A stretch of DNA of 64,000 nt. It comes from Eublepharis macularius. Taxonomy: Eukaryota; Chordata; Lepidosauria; Squamata; Eublepharidae. The notes beneath the pieces were generated by a model. It was not told the DNA's origin. It saw nothing but the letters and a program-made list of their open reading frames with translations, and ran no database searches. Positions within the stretch are counted from its first letter, which is position 1; each line of letters begins with the position of its first letter. A program made the translations under genes and the position numbers. The DNA lies in NCBI RefSeq assembly GCF_028583425.1, contig NC_072791.1, positions 46,445,368-46,509,367 on the forward strand. The letters are read 5' to 3'. Shown here one piece after another: positions 12,469 through 22,924 of this stretch.

Positions 12469-14502
12469 TCAAGCATCCACCAGGGTCAGCCCATCATGCA
12501 AGGCACGTTTCCACATGTAATAAGTGGAGCGTGCCGTTAGGGGGAAGCGGGCCCGGAACTCTTTGTATGTTGGGAAGGTCTGTGATTCGAAGCGTTGCTG
12601 AAGAAATAACTTGGCCTGGGCTTTGAACTGAGCTGTGGCAATCACATCCATCACAAACATGCTGCTGTTGACATTTTCTGACACTGGATAACCTGGAACC
12701 CTGGTGTTGTTGGGCTTAGGCACCGGCTTGTCCAGATGCACTGGAGCCATCTCTCTTTGCTGTGTTGTCGGGAACTCAAGCTCTGTCTTCTTACCAGACT
12801 CTGAGATAACTTTTTGCAAGTGTTTGAAAACATTACTTGAGGAAGGGCGACACTTTTTGGTCTGGATGCCTCTCCTCCTCCAGAACCAATAGGCTGAGGA
12901 AGAGACACCTGGATAACGCAGACGGAACTTGCAGAACGGCATGTGCCATTGGCGGACACGCTTCTTGGCCAAGTCACGAAGCTGCTTCTGCCAGTTATAC
13001 AGAGATGGCTTGATGTGCAAGAGAATTCGGGGTCCAGGACTGTGCCCATTCAACAACTTCCTGTTAGGCAGGTTTTCTGGCTTGCGTAGCAGATATGGGT
13101 TGCTGTTCACAAGGGGCTTCTGGCTGACAGGAAGAGGCTGAGAAAGTTTGAAGTTTGGGTTCCCCTTGATGGCCTTTCTCCTCCAGTTGTAATAAGTGGA
13201 CCTGGAAATGCCAGGAAAGCTGCGCTTAAAGCTCCTGTAAGGCACAAGAGTGTTCATAGAAATGCATTTCTCCAAGTAAGACTTGGCTCCTTGCATAGAG
13301 ATCCCATTTTGGCTGGAATTCAGGAGAGAGTTTTTGGAATCCAGGCCTCCCTCCAATTGTGCTGCCCCAGATATGCCTGTATGAGGCTTCACAGGTTTGT
13401 GTGAATGAGGTTCCTTTGAGGACCCAACTTCAGCAGGGGAAGAGGCCTCACCGTTGGTCATGCTTTGCAGCTCGTGCTTCCAGGCATAGTAAGTGGAGCG
13501 AGATATTTCTGGGAACATTTGTCGGAAGTGCTGAAGAGGGACAATGTTACCCTCTTGAAAGCAGGACTGCAGGAAGTGTTTGGCTGCAAACCTAGTAGCT
13601 GCTTTCTGCCTGTGCTCTCGGGACTGGCGCTTCCAGCGATAGAAGGTGCTTTTGGTAATGCTGTACCTCTCCCGCAGATTGGAGTAAGTCACCTGAGGAT
13701 CGTTGTTCAGCAGCTCCAGGGTCTTCACTGGCTGCACCTGAGGCTCTGAAGGAGGGCTCGTTGGTTCCAGCTCTTCCAGACCTACAACAGCCACAAAGTA
13801 TTGAGCTTTGAAAACCTGGGAGGAGACCTGCTGCCCTGACCACATAATATGGAGCATGGAGACCTGTGAGCCACACTTCCTGGGTCGAATCAATCGGTTG
13901 AAGTATGGCCGGATCTTCAAGTTGCTCATGGGGTAGATGGAATAGATATTGCACTGCAGTACCGACGCCAGGGCATACACATGCCACATGTTGGCATAGG
14001 TGCCAGGGAAGCAGGTGGCTTTGACGTCAGCATCAAAAATGGCCTCTAGGATGGCCAGAGGTAAGCTAGTCATCTCAGGGGATTCTTCTGTGCAAAGCGA
14101 GTAGCGAGCAGCCTGCAGCATCACCTTGGAGTCGATCATGCCATTTAGGTAGTACTGCTTGTGCAGCTGCATCTCCACTGCTGTGCGCACCTGCAGTTCC
14201 AGGCTTAGGCTTGTGTTCCCCCACAGCAGCACACTGGCAGCCTCAAACAAGTGGTTTCCCTCACCTTTGCAAACCAAAGGCAGCATGTTACTGGGAGCAT
14301 CTTCTGGATAGAGGCTTTTTGCTACCTGATCAACTTCCAGCTCTTCCTGAAACTGCCTCCCACAGTAGCTAGGCAGGGAGAAAGAGGACAGTGTCCTCTC
14401 AGCCTCAAGGGCCGCACTGGTGAGTCCCTCCAGCCCAAAGCATTCCGTTGCCTCCTGCAGCTCCTGGAGCACAGACTGCACCAGCTGGTGTCGCTGGATC
14501 AT
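12469..14502 (-). CDS. VRTN: Vertnin, complete single-exon coding region (677 aa)
   Basis: Vertnin is a vertebrate DNA-binding nuclear protein linked to somite segmentation and thoracic vertebra number. The frame runs from ATG at 14502 to TGA at 12469 and is slightly shorter than the roughly 700-residue mammalian protein. Residues about 70-240 resemble an OTU-type fold: GEGNHLF (80-86) sits where active OTU proteases have GDGNCLF, and AQYFVAVV (233-240) sits where the catalytic His is expected, so Cys and His appear replaced and protease activity is unlikely. Five copies of a helix-turn-helix-like unit follow, ending in STYYxWKR or a variant, at about 274-294, 304-345, 405-444, 511-545 and 627-667, separated by Ser/Pro/Lys-rich linkers. 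A splice acceptor (pyrimidine tract then CAG) lies one base before the ATG, matching the known layout of a non-coding first exon followed by one coding exon. The identification is firm; the OTU reading is inference from motif alignment. Confidence 0.96.
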   Translation of the reverse strand: MIQRHQLVQSVLQELQEATECFGLEGLTSAALEAERTLSSFSLPSYCGRQFQEELEVDQVAKSLYPEDAPSNMLPLVCKGEGNHLFEAASVLLWGNTSLSLELQVRTAVEMQLHKQYYLNGMIDSKVMLQAARYSLCTEESPEMTSLPLAILEAIFDADVKATCFPGTYANMWHVYALASVLQCNIYSIYPMSNLKIRPYFNRLIRPRKCGSQVSMLHIMWSGQQVSSQVFKAQYFVAVVGLEELEPTSPPSEPQVQPVKTLELLNNDPQVTYSNLRERYSITKSTFYRWKRQSREHRQKAATRFAAKHFLQSCFQEGNIVPLQHFRQMFPEISRSTYYAWKHELQSMTNGEASSPAEVGSSKEPHSHKPVKPHTGISGAAQLEGGLDSKNSLLNSSQNGISMQGAKSYLEKCISMNTLVPYRSFKRSFPGISRSTYYNWRRKAIKGNPNFKLSQPLPVSQKPLVNSNPYLLRKPENLPNRKLLNGHSPGPRILLHIKPSLYNWQKQLRDLAKKRVRQWHMPFCKFRLRYPGVSSSAYWFWRRRGIQTKKCRPSSSNVFKHLQKVISESGKKTELEFPTTQQREMAPVHLDKPVPKPNNTRVPGYPVSENVNSSMFVMDVIATAQFKAQAKLFLQQRFESQTFPTYKEFRARFPLTARSTYYMWKRALHDGLTLVDA

Positions 14503-14520
14503 CCTGGAACACAGAAGAGT
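14503..14520 (-). other. VRTN: VRTN splice acceptor just upstream of the start codon
   Basis: On the minus strand the bases before the ATG read CTTCTGTGTTCCAG followed by G and then ATG. This is a good 3' splice site and leaves one base of 5' UTR in the coding exon. It implies at least one upstream non-coding exon at higher coordinates. Confidence 0.75.
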
Positions 14521-14599
14521 TCAAACAATGAGATTTCACAGATTCAGCACAGGCCATGTCCACGCAGCCTAGCCCACAACTGGAGCAGTACAGTCAGAC

Positions 14600-15040
14600 T
14601 GCTTTATTTCTATGTATTTATTTATTGTCCGCCTTTCTCACTGAGACTCAAGGCGGATTACACAGTGTGAGATTAATACAGTAAATATCAAGAACATTTT
14701 CCATAAACAATGCCATAGGGTAAACAGATACAAGTTCACAAAGACATAACATTAGCAGGAATCCAATACAACATTATGGTGAGGTCCATGGTTCCTAATT
14801 CATTAGCAGATCATCTGAGATCCCTTCCCTACAATACAGCCCTCTTAGCTGAGAAAAAGGCCTTTTTGAATAATTCAGTTTTGCATTGTTTGCAGAAAGC
14901 CAGGAGCATGGGGGCTCTCCTGACCTCCTCGGGCAGGCCATTCCACAGGGTAGGGGCCACCACAGGGAAAGCCCATGTACAGGCTGCTGTTGATTTCGCC
15001 ACTCTGCAGAGTGGCCACAATAATATCCCACAAGCCACTC
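14600..15040 (-). mobile_element. L2/CR1-like LINE, ORF2 C-terminus plus 3' UTR
   Basis: The minus-strand frame 15038 to 14829 contains AFPVVAPTLWNGLPEEVRRA and KTELFKKAFFSAKRA, the terminal motif of L2/CR1-type ORF2 proteins. The 3' UTR runs to 14605 and ends in CGCCTTGAGTCTCAGTGAGA and ATAAATA repeats. It lies about 100 bp upstream of the VRTN coding exon, in its intron. Confidence 0.85.
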
Positions 15041-15170
15041 AATGAGCAGAGACTTTTCAAACTTGGTTGAAGAATTTCATAAAAACAAAAAAATTCATTG
15101 CATTTTGACAGCCTCATCCTATGCATATATATTTATCCTGAATTCTGCTGGACTTGCTCTCAAATAAGTA

Positions 15171-15392
15171 TGCATAGCATTGTGTTCTAGTGGTTAAGTG
15201 GTTGGACTGTGAATCAGCACTCTGCTAGTTCGAATTCTACTACTGCTGTGAGCTTAGTAGGTGGCCTTGGGTAAGCCACTCCTCTCAGCTCCACTTCCCC
15301 AGCTGTATTGTAAGGATAATAACCACACCGTTGAGTGGGGCACTGTCTAGAAGAGTGATATATAAGCACAGTTATTATTAATAAAACCCTAG
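15171..15392 (+). mobile_element. tRNA-derived SINE, TCTAGAAGAG-tail subfamily
   Basis: The head TCTAGTGGTTAAGTGG, box B TAGTTCGAATTCT and tail GTCTAGAAGAGTGATATATA with ATTATT ending match the copies at 18117 and 20160. Confidence 0.85.
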
Positions 15393-16378
15393 TACTTCTT
15401 AATTAGCCACAGAACTGCAACCTCAAGACTGCATCATGAGACAGGATAAAGCTTAATTTAAGTATTTCAATGGGCACATCATTTGTTATCTTGTTACTCA
15501 TACCTGTTTGCGCCTATTACTTGAACATACTACACAACTCTAGTTGTTTGATAAAAACAGATTATCCAACCATTTTGCTATGACAGTATGAATTCTGAAA
15601 TCGATAGTTCTAGTCTTTGTGAGGCAGCTCTAGATTTGTGAGACATACTGAAACGTACAAAACTGCACTGTAGCTAAAGGCAGATGGGTGATTTCTGACT
15701 ATGGAAACGTACATTCTAAAGTTAGTTTCCCATATCTTTCAGGGTCCTAGATTTATGCTGCACTTGGCCCATGCACATGTGAATTTTCAAGTCTGATGCA
15801 ATCCTAGAAAATATACTGAGAAGTGAGCTCAAGCCTACTTCAACCAGACCAAATCTTAAACCTTTCCCTAAATTTTCAGTATACAATATTAAAAAGAATG
15901 GAAGGGGAAGGGGTGAATCTCATAATCCTAATACAATAGGAATGATGGTCAATATTATATGGATTTATATGCAGTAAGTAACAGGCAGTAGATACTTTGA
16001 CCATGAAGTTCAAAGAGGACACACCAAATGCAATTTAACTGTTCTTTGTAATCCATGAGTCAAAGGGTCATACAACACCCTTAACGGACCTCTTCTGGTG
16101 GAAAGGTAGGATTACATTACTGGCATCTAGAAACAGTTTTAACTGGAGACAGTACAAGACTAGACCACTGAAGGCACCACAAGACAAACAGATATATACC
16201 AGAAAACCCAGGGAAGAACTGCAGATGCTTATCTTTCTGGGCAAAGAGGCATTTTGCTAACAAGATGCTTAGTACTGTTCACAATGTTAAAGTAATGGAA
16301 CCTGCTGTCACCTGCTTCTTTTCCCTTAACCCAACAGAAAATTTCCTAGAGGGGTCTTGCTTGGTTCTAACAATATTC
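15393..16378. other. Intergenic or VRTN-intronic DNA with no recognised feature
   Basis: AT-rich, no coding potential and no clear repeat. This would be intron if the proposed VRTN first exon is right. Confidence 0.5.
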
Positions 16379-16482
16379 TGCATCTGATGAAGGAAGTATT
16401 GACTCTTGAAAGCTTATAGCCTGCTACTGGACTCGAATCTTGCTCTTCTATTGCTGACCAACACAGCTACCCACCTGAAATA
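16379..16482 (+). mobile_element. Penelope-like terminal repeat, single copy
   Basis: GCATCTGATGAAGGAAG, then TTGAAAGCTTATAGCC, GCTACTGGACTC and TTGCTGACCAACACAGCTA follow in the same order as in the copy at 43483-43600. It has no inverted partner. A CTGATGA...GAAA core is present. Confidence 0.6.
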
Positions 16483-16974
16483 ATTTTCTGCAGTAACAGT
16501 CATGGAAGGCCTGAAACCCAATAATGGAAAGAACAGCCTTGTTGCAGTTTTCTCTCAAGACTTCATATTCCTTGCCATCAGTAAAATGCCAGTTCAGGAA
16601 TATAAGGCTAAAATCATCATTTTTTTTAATCCAGTGAAGGCTAGAAAGAAAGAACACTACTGCACTTCTATGCAGATACAGTAAAAGGGGCATATGTTGA
16701 ATCTGGGTTTTATTTTGTTTACCTTATTCTAATACTTTAAAATGGCTCTGGTTTTTGGATGTCACTAAGAACCATCTCATACAGAAAATCAGGGAAGGCA
16801 GATGTGAGAAAGCACTTTGTTATTAATGAAACTCAAGCAAAAGCAAACACATTCTTCTCCAGGGACAGAACAAAGCACTGTAGGGTAGGGACACAGAAGT
16901 ACAAACTACCTCACATCCAACAATCATTAAATAGATATAAATTTGGCTACAGCTAGGGCAGTGGTGCAGCAGGA

Positions 16975-17172
16975 GCAAAATGAGGGGAAGAGCAGCATTG
17001 CTGCAATGTCACTGCCAGTTATGTAATTGGAAATGATATCATGGCATTGTGACAGTCCTCTAAGAGTTCTTTAAATATCCATGTTTTTTACCACAGACAT
17101 TTGGAATATTCATAGAGCATCACTGCGATGCCATGGCATCACTTCCAGGTACATTAACTGGAAGTGACGTTG
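16975..17172. repeat. Two copies of a palindromic TCACTTCCAG/CTGGAAGTGA repeat
   Basis: 17005-17050 and 17124-17172 are variants of one palindrome built on CACTTCCAG and CTGGAAGTG arms around a short AT core. The second is interrupted at its right side by the solo LTR. Confidence 0.55.
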
Positions 17173-17591
17173 TGTCAGGTCTGTTACACACAGTTCTTCC
17201 ATATTGCTTGCCTAATGTAATTTTCCAGTACTGTTTATGTTCACAGGAGCAGCTTGGTTCCCGAGACAGCCTTATCTGAGATGGCTGACCACAGCGACCT
17301 TGAGACAACTCCTTTTGTTTTCCCACCTTCTGTACTAAGTGGGTAGACACCGAGGGTGGGGGCTGGCCTACAGGGTTTGATATACTGTAGCAAGCATTTA
17401 ACACGTCATTCTCAACAAGAGATCTGTGTACAGCCAAAGCTTATTCTAGCCTTTGGATTAACTATGGACACTTGTACTCTCTGAGCATATATCTTCTCTC
17501 AATAAACAACCTTTGACTCAAGAGACTGTGGATTTCTTGCTGCAAGGGGTGGGAGATGAAATCAGAGTATACTGCTATCCACAGACTGACA
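17173..17591 (+). mobile_element. Solo LTR of an endogenous retrovirus (fossil)
   Basis: The 419-bp unit starts TGTCAGG and ends CTGACA, giving TG...CA ends with a 6-bp inverted repeat. The flanks cgttg and cattg form an imperfect 5-bp target-site duplication. AATAAA near 17500 followed by a G/T-rich stretch fits an R-U5 layout. No internal region or primer-binding site follows, so it is a solo LTR. Family and age cannot be fixed from one copy; it looks moderately old. Confidence 0.72.
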
Positions 17592-17905
17592 CATTGAATG
17601 CTGCAACATCACAGTGCCCCACCCCCAAGTTCCCAGCAGACAGCTGGCAAACCTGGCTGCAGCTCTAGTTGGCAAGAGGCACTGTCATAGGATGCCTTGT
17701 ACAACTCATACCTCTAAGCCTCCTCCTTTCATGGCATCCGTGGTTTCTAGCCTTTAATTTCTAGCCTCCATAGTCTCGTTGCCAGTGCCATCCAGCCTGC
17801 TTATTCAAAATGTCTTCCTTCCTGCCCTGCTATTCATTTTCCTTTAAAAGCTGATAATTTTTCCAATCCATATTCTCTTGCAATTCTTTTACAGGCTTTT
17901 ATGCC

Positions 17906-18131
17906 ATAACATAGTGGTTTAAAATAAACAAGGAAGGTGCAAGCACAAAAGTAGGCACAAGCAATGAATCAGTTACAAAGTATCAAATGTGTTCTATTGG
18001 AGTATTGGAATAGAACACATTTGATACTTTGTAACTGATTCATTGTTCATGCCTCCTTTTGTGCTTGCACCTTCCTTGTTTATTGTTGATTAGTAGGTTC
18101 CTCTCTTTGCTAAGCTATAACATAGTGGTTT
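17906..18131 (+). mobile_element. Foldback insertion near the 5' end of a tRNA-SINE
   Basis: Arms 17923-17998 and 18009-18084 are inverted copies (about 4 mismatches in 76) around a 10-bp spacer. A 32-bp single-copy end follows (18085-18116). The whole is flanked by a 15-bp direct repeat ATAACATAGTGGTTT (17906-17920 and 18117-18131), which belongs to the SINE. The layout matches the other Penelope-like foldbacks; the arm sequence is a different family. Confidence 0.75.
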
Positions 18132-18330
18132 GGCTGTGAATCAGCACTCTGCTGGTTCAAATCCCACTACTGCCATGAGCTCAGTAGGCAGCCTTAGGTA
18201 AGCCACTCCTCTCAGTTCCCCAGCTGTATTGTGGGGATAATAATAACACTGATTTTTTTCATTGATCTGACTGGGACACTAATCTGTCTAGAAGAGCAGT
18301 ATATAAACACAGTTATTATTATTTTCCCCA
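18117..18330 (+). mobile_element. tRNA-derived SINE, interrupted near its 5' end
   Basis: CATAGTGGTTTGGCTGTGAA, GGTTCAAATCCCACTAC and the tail GTCTAGAAGAGCAGTATATA match the copy at 15171. Its first bases lie at 17906-17920, left of the foldback. Confidence 0.85.
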
Positions 18331-19306
18331 CATGCTTATCAAACATGTTCTGATTTTATTTGTATGCAATGTACTATTTGCAGGCATTTGGTGCAGCAGC
18401 AACTAAACTAGGCCTCAGATCTCAGTTCAGTTCCTAGCAACTAAACAGCCAAATTCCTGAAAAACTGCCAAGGAATTTAGAAAAGCAAAACTTACCCCTT
18501 TTAGTAGACAACCTGAGTACTAACCAATAAATTCTTCCCTCAAAGCTGACTATTTATAGTCTGTCAAAGCTTTTGTTCATATATTGCTCTATTTCACTCT
18601 TCACTTCCAGCTCTCTCTAACAGGGTATTCTTTAAGATTACCCAAGAAAGAAAATACAGAAGAACAAGAAGTTTGCTATTTTCCTTTGCTGAAAATAATG
18701 GAAACAGAATAAGGCTCTGGGAAGGCACAAAAACCTTTTCTTTGTTTATGTTTAACCACAGCAGAGCTTGGAGAGGCTTATGGTCCATATTCAGACAATG
18801 GCAAATACAGGTTCTCAAACATCCTCTGGATGGTAAGTATTATAATAATCCTTCAGCAGAGACTGTTTCCCAGGACAAAAAATCTTGTCGTGTGGAGATA
18901 AACCTTAAGATTTAGGACAAAGCACAGGGAAGCCTAGAACCTATTCATAATTCAGGCCACAATTCTGAATACCATGTTATTTTGTGGGTAACATCAATTC
19001 AAAATCATAGCTGCCCTAACATTAGGTAAAACCATGTATTGTTCTATTCACTCTTGGATATCTGTCAGTATCTACTAGACATTTCTTTCCAGTAGGAATT
19101 GAAATTTCTCTGCTGGTATACCTGTAGGAAGTTTACAGCTTTTTAAAAGGAGTTTAATTTTGAATATATCCAAAACAGACCTTTGCTGTGAATCCTGCTT
19201 TACCTGCCAATTAATCTCTCTGCTGCATTCCCTTTCCCTATGGAAATGGCATCCTATGGCCAGGCCCACCAATACAAGAGAGTAGACTAAGCTGCCTCCC
19301 ACTAGT

Positions 19307-19492
19307 ATTCATGGAATAGTGGTTAGAGAGTTGCACTAAGGTCTGGGAGAACCAGGTTTGAATCCCCATTCTGTCATGGAATCTTATCTAGCCTACCTTC
19401 CAGGGTTGTTGTGAGGACAAAAGGCAAATATGTAAGCTACCATGAGTGCCCATTGGGGAGAATGGTGGGGTATAAATGGAGTTAATAAAAAA
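19307..19492 (+). mobile_element. tRNA-derived SINE
   Basis: AATAGTGGTTAGAGAGTTGC, CCAGGTTTGAATCCCC and GGGTTGTTGTGAGGACAAAA give the head. GTAAGCTACCATGAGTGCCC and ATGGTGGGGTATAAAT give the LINE-like tail. Confidence 0.85.
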
Positions 19493-19519
19493 AATATTTC
19501 AGGGTCCCAACATCTGAGG

Positions 19520-19650
19520 TACATTGTTGGTGGATCAGGGTAGTCCTGCTAATCTATTACAGCAAAGATACAAAAGCTGTCTGGCATCTTTAAGACTTGA
19601 TTTACTCATCAGATGCATGGAACATATCAAATATAACATTAATAAATTAA
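19520..19650 (-). mobile_element. Penelope-like terminal repeat, degraded
   Basis: On the minus strand GCATCTGATGAGTAAATC, CTTAAAGATGCCAGACAG and ATAGATTAGCAGGACTACC are diverged forms of the family at 43483-43600. Confidence 0.45.
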
Positions 19651-19734
19651 CTCGATTTGATGCCTATTCTATTTTAACTCATCTACAGAAATACAAACCA
19701 CAACCTTCTCAGTTCATACATCTGAAGTTCAGTG

Positions 19735-19880
19735 TTTTTGACAGTAGCCATGTTAGTTTGCAGTAGAAAAGTTAAACAGGAGTAGAGTAGCCTTAAAGTC
19801 TAACAAGATTTATTCCAGCATCAAATTTTGAGAGCTGGAGTTCTCTTCCTTAGATGACACTCAAAAGCTGATGCAGGAAT
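19735..19880 (-). mobile_element. Penelope-like terminal repeat, degraded
   Basis: On the minus strand GGAATAAATCTTGTTAGACT, TTTAAGGCTACTCTACTCC and CTGCAAACTAACATGGCTAC follow the family order, including the single-copy end. No inverted arm is seen. Confidence 0.55.
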
Positions 19881-20159
19881 CAATTGTGTTTGTCTACAAG
19901 TTGCTACAAGGCTGCAGTTTAATTTCACAATAGGACAGTTATCTTTAGAGGACTCTGGTTTTTTTAAACAATACTAATGCACTTTTTCACATACACTCCT
20001 TTTCTGGGTTTACTCAGAATCCAACTTAATTCAACAGGACTCACTACCAAGTAAGGGTGTATTAGACAACAACTTATTAAATGGGCACAAAAATTCACAC
20101 CACAGGAAACCAGCAACTTTTAAGATGCCGTTAAGTTTTAGCATTACTTCTTAAACATT

Positions 20160-20352
20160 AGCATGGCAACTCACTCGAAGTCCACTGCTGCCATGAACTC
20201 AGTAAGTAGCCTTGAGTAAGTCATTCCTCTCAGCCCAGCTCCCCAGCTTTATTGTGGGGATAATAACACTGGCTTTGTTCACCCCTCTGAGTGGGGCACT
20301 AATCTGTCTAGAAGAGCAGTGTATAAGCACAGTTGTTATTATTATTATTTTC
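20160..20352 (+). mobile_element. tRNA-derived SINE, 5' part lost
   Basis: CCACTGCTGCCATGAACTC, GGGGATAATAACACTGGC and GTCTAGAAGAGCAGTGTATA followed by ATTATT units match the copies at 15171 and 18117. Confidence 0.8.
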
Positions 20353-21417
20353 CCAATCATTTAACTAACTGCAATAAAAATGCTGAAGTTTAGGTAAGAG
20401 GCCATTCAAATTAAATGTACAAACTAAATATTAAAGAGGAGTGGACACCTTGGATTACAAAGATATCCTAACCCACCCACCCCTGAAACCCTGAAGATAC
20501 AGCAACCTAAAACTAGAATCCACACGGAAAACAAACAAAAACTGGGCTTAGACACACCCAGTTCATCATCAACAGCACAAAAGACAGACTGCAACCAGTA
20601 GTCTTCCTATCTCATTCCAACTACAAGGCCAGCCTCCATGCGCGCTCTTGAACGAAGGCCTAGCTTATGCTCCCTCTAGCGGCAACTCTCTTGCCTTACA
20701 GCAACAAGACAACGCCAGGACAATCTTAAAACGATGGGGTGGGAGAAACCGAAGTAAACTTGGGAATGAGCTTGGGGGACGTTTGTTCCCCTGTTAACTC
20801 TAAATAAATACAGGGTTGCTCGATAGTTTCAGGTAGAAGGCCTCAGGGAAGAAAGGGCGGCAGAGCGCTCGACCTTTTAAAGAAGAAGAGAGTTTTGTAG
20901 ACTTAACCGTTGCCGAGTCAAAGTTGCTGAGGAGAAGACAATGCCCAGAGACATCCCGCTCGACTACTGAGCGTTGTGTAGGAGGTTCCCACAGGAGGGA
21001 AGCCAGAAGCCCTACGGAATTCATTTAGGAAAGTCTCTTGAAACAAAGACTGCCCACGGAGACAGAAGTTCAAATGGAGACTTGGACCAGAGAGCCAAAG
21101 GAAAAGGCGAATTTGGGGTGGGGAGTCTGCAGTAACGACCGCACGTAGGTGCTTCCCTTGTAGCCCCTGCGTGTGCTTAGGCAAGCTCCAGTACCATCCT
21201 ACGCAGAGATACTCCAACCTCCGCCCATGAAGTTTAGACTGGAGTAACTGTGCAGAGCAGCTGCGCAGTAAATTACTCCGCCTGGTTCCAGTTACAGCCC
21301 CTCTTGGGTTTGCGTTTGCGCTGGCCTACACGTGCATTCTCTGGAAGTTAAGCTCAGCTTTTGGAATCCTAATAATCTTAAACGAACGGTAGGTTTAGGA
21401 GGATCTCTCAAACTCAC
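20353..21417. other. Low-repeat stretch downstream of the proposed VRTN first exon
   Basis: 20630-21360 is less AT-rich than the surround and holds no recognised repeat. It would be the 5' part of the VRTN intron or part of its promoter region. No coding region was recognised. Confidence 0.4.
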
Positions 21418-21560
21418 CTTACAAACTGGTGTTCACCCCAGCCAGGCCTAAGGCTCTCTGCAAGGAAGTTGACTGGACATTTAAATCCTTGAAGCAGGAA
21501 GCGCCAGGGAGCTCCCTTTCTCAGCTGTGTCCCACATCCAGACTGGAACTGGTTTCAGAT
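21418..21560 (-). other. VRTN: Candidate VRTN non-coding first exon
   Basis: A consensus donor AAG|GTGAGT occurs on the minus strand with the exon's last base at 21418. The DNA behind it (21418 to about 21560) is low in recognisable repeats. Splicing to the acceptor at 14503 would give an intron of about 6.9 kb. The upstream limit is arbitrary. Only the donor match and the position support this; another first exon could be used. Confidence 0.3.
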
Positions 21561-22504
21561 CTGGAGTGAACCAACTGGAGTGACTTGACTTGTGTGTGTG
21601 AAAGGGTCTGGGCTCCTCCCACTCCCCTCACCAGGAAATAGTCCATCCCCAAGTGAGCTTGTATTCAGGATGAAAGGAGTGCAGATGCAGGGGTCACTTC
21701 CAAAGCTAAAGCGATCATGATGACTATTGTCCGGCGGCAGGACTTCTTAAAGAGACAAGCATCTTCACTACTAAGTATCACACTTTCCAGAACCTGAGCA
21801 GGAAAAGCGCACACACAATTCGGTAAGCAGGAAGTTGGAGAAGAAAGCCAAGCCACAAGGGGAGAAAAAACCTTGGGTAGAAAAGGTGCCTGTAGATGGG
21901 AATGGCAAAGGGGGATATTAACTTGGATACACTAGTGATGGTTGTATCCTTATGTACCTAGACCAACACAGAGAAACATCCAACTGTGTTTATTTTCCTT
22001 TGTTCTTCATGTTGCTGCTTGAGCTCAGGACAATAAACTGATACCTACAATGCGGTGGAAGTTAGAATATTAGAACTTCCTAACTGGGGTGGAAAAATGG
22101 ACAAACGATGCTGGAGTTTTTGTGCTGGGTATGAAATATGCACAAAGATCTCACCAGGCAAATTTCTTTCTAATCTACAAAACTAAACAAATGTCAACAA
22201 AGACCTTTTTGCTCTACTTTCAGTTAAAATGTAAGCACAACAATTCACCTATTGAAAATATTTCTAGACCTTGTCAACCAAAGTTGATAATATAAGTACA
22301 AACATTCAATACACTTTCAAAATGAACCTATCCCAAGAAACAGCAATAAATGTTAAAATATTAAAAGCAGTGTTAACAATGGGATTTGAAAGCCAGCAAA
22401 AATACCAGCTATCAGATATAAAAACAATCTATAAAAGATTGATTATCACTAAAAATGGGGAGAAAGAAAATCTCTACTTTGCCTTCAAAGCTTGTTGCAT
22501 GCTT
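21561..22504. other. Intergenic DNA with no recognised feature
   Basis: Short frames at 22089-22534 have no family match and AT-rich composition. No repeat was recognised. Confidence 0.5.
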
Positions 22505-22690
22505 GGGCCAATCACACTCTCTTTCTTAACCTAACCTACCTCACAGGGCTGTTGTTAGGATAAAATGGGGAAAGGGAAAACAATATTGTAAGCTGCTTTG
22601 GGTCCTCATTGGGGAGGGGGGAAAGAGTGTATAAATATAATCTGCCTTGAGTCTCAGTTAGAAAGGCGGACTATAAATAATGCAAAGAAA
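22505..22690 (+). mobile_element. tRNA-SINE body joined to an L2-like LINE tail
   Basis: The SINE body (CTCACAGGGCTGTTGTTAGG, GTAAGCTGCTTTGGGTCC) runs to 22635. A second tail, CTGCCTTGAGTCTCAGTTAG then AAAGGCGGACTATAAATAA, follows at once and is the 3' end of the LINE at 14605. The two tails are visibly related to each other. Confidence 0.75.
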
Positions 22691-22924
22691 TAACACCCTA
22701 ACATTCAAAAGAATGATTGCTAGGCAAATTGCTGCAGGAACTGAGTTCTGTTGGCAAGGCACCAGGAGAAAGTAGACTTGACCTAAATAAAATAATAACT
22801 TAGCCTTTTCCATCTTCTTTTTGCTGGGCTCTTGCTCAAAAAGTGTGGCCCAAAGGACAACTTCCTTGAATAATCTTACAAAGCAGTTTACAGAGACAAG
22901 CTATAGGAGTGTACTATCTCTACA

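Noticed and set aside
12288-13595. Plus-strand frames opposite VRTN
   Set aside because: They are shadows of the VRTN coding strand with no independent similarity.
17120-17437. 105-codon minus-strand frame
   Set aside because: It lies inside the solo LTR and neighbouring palindrome and matches no protein family.
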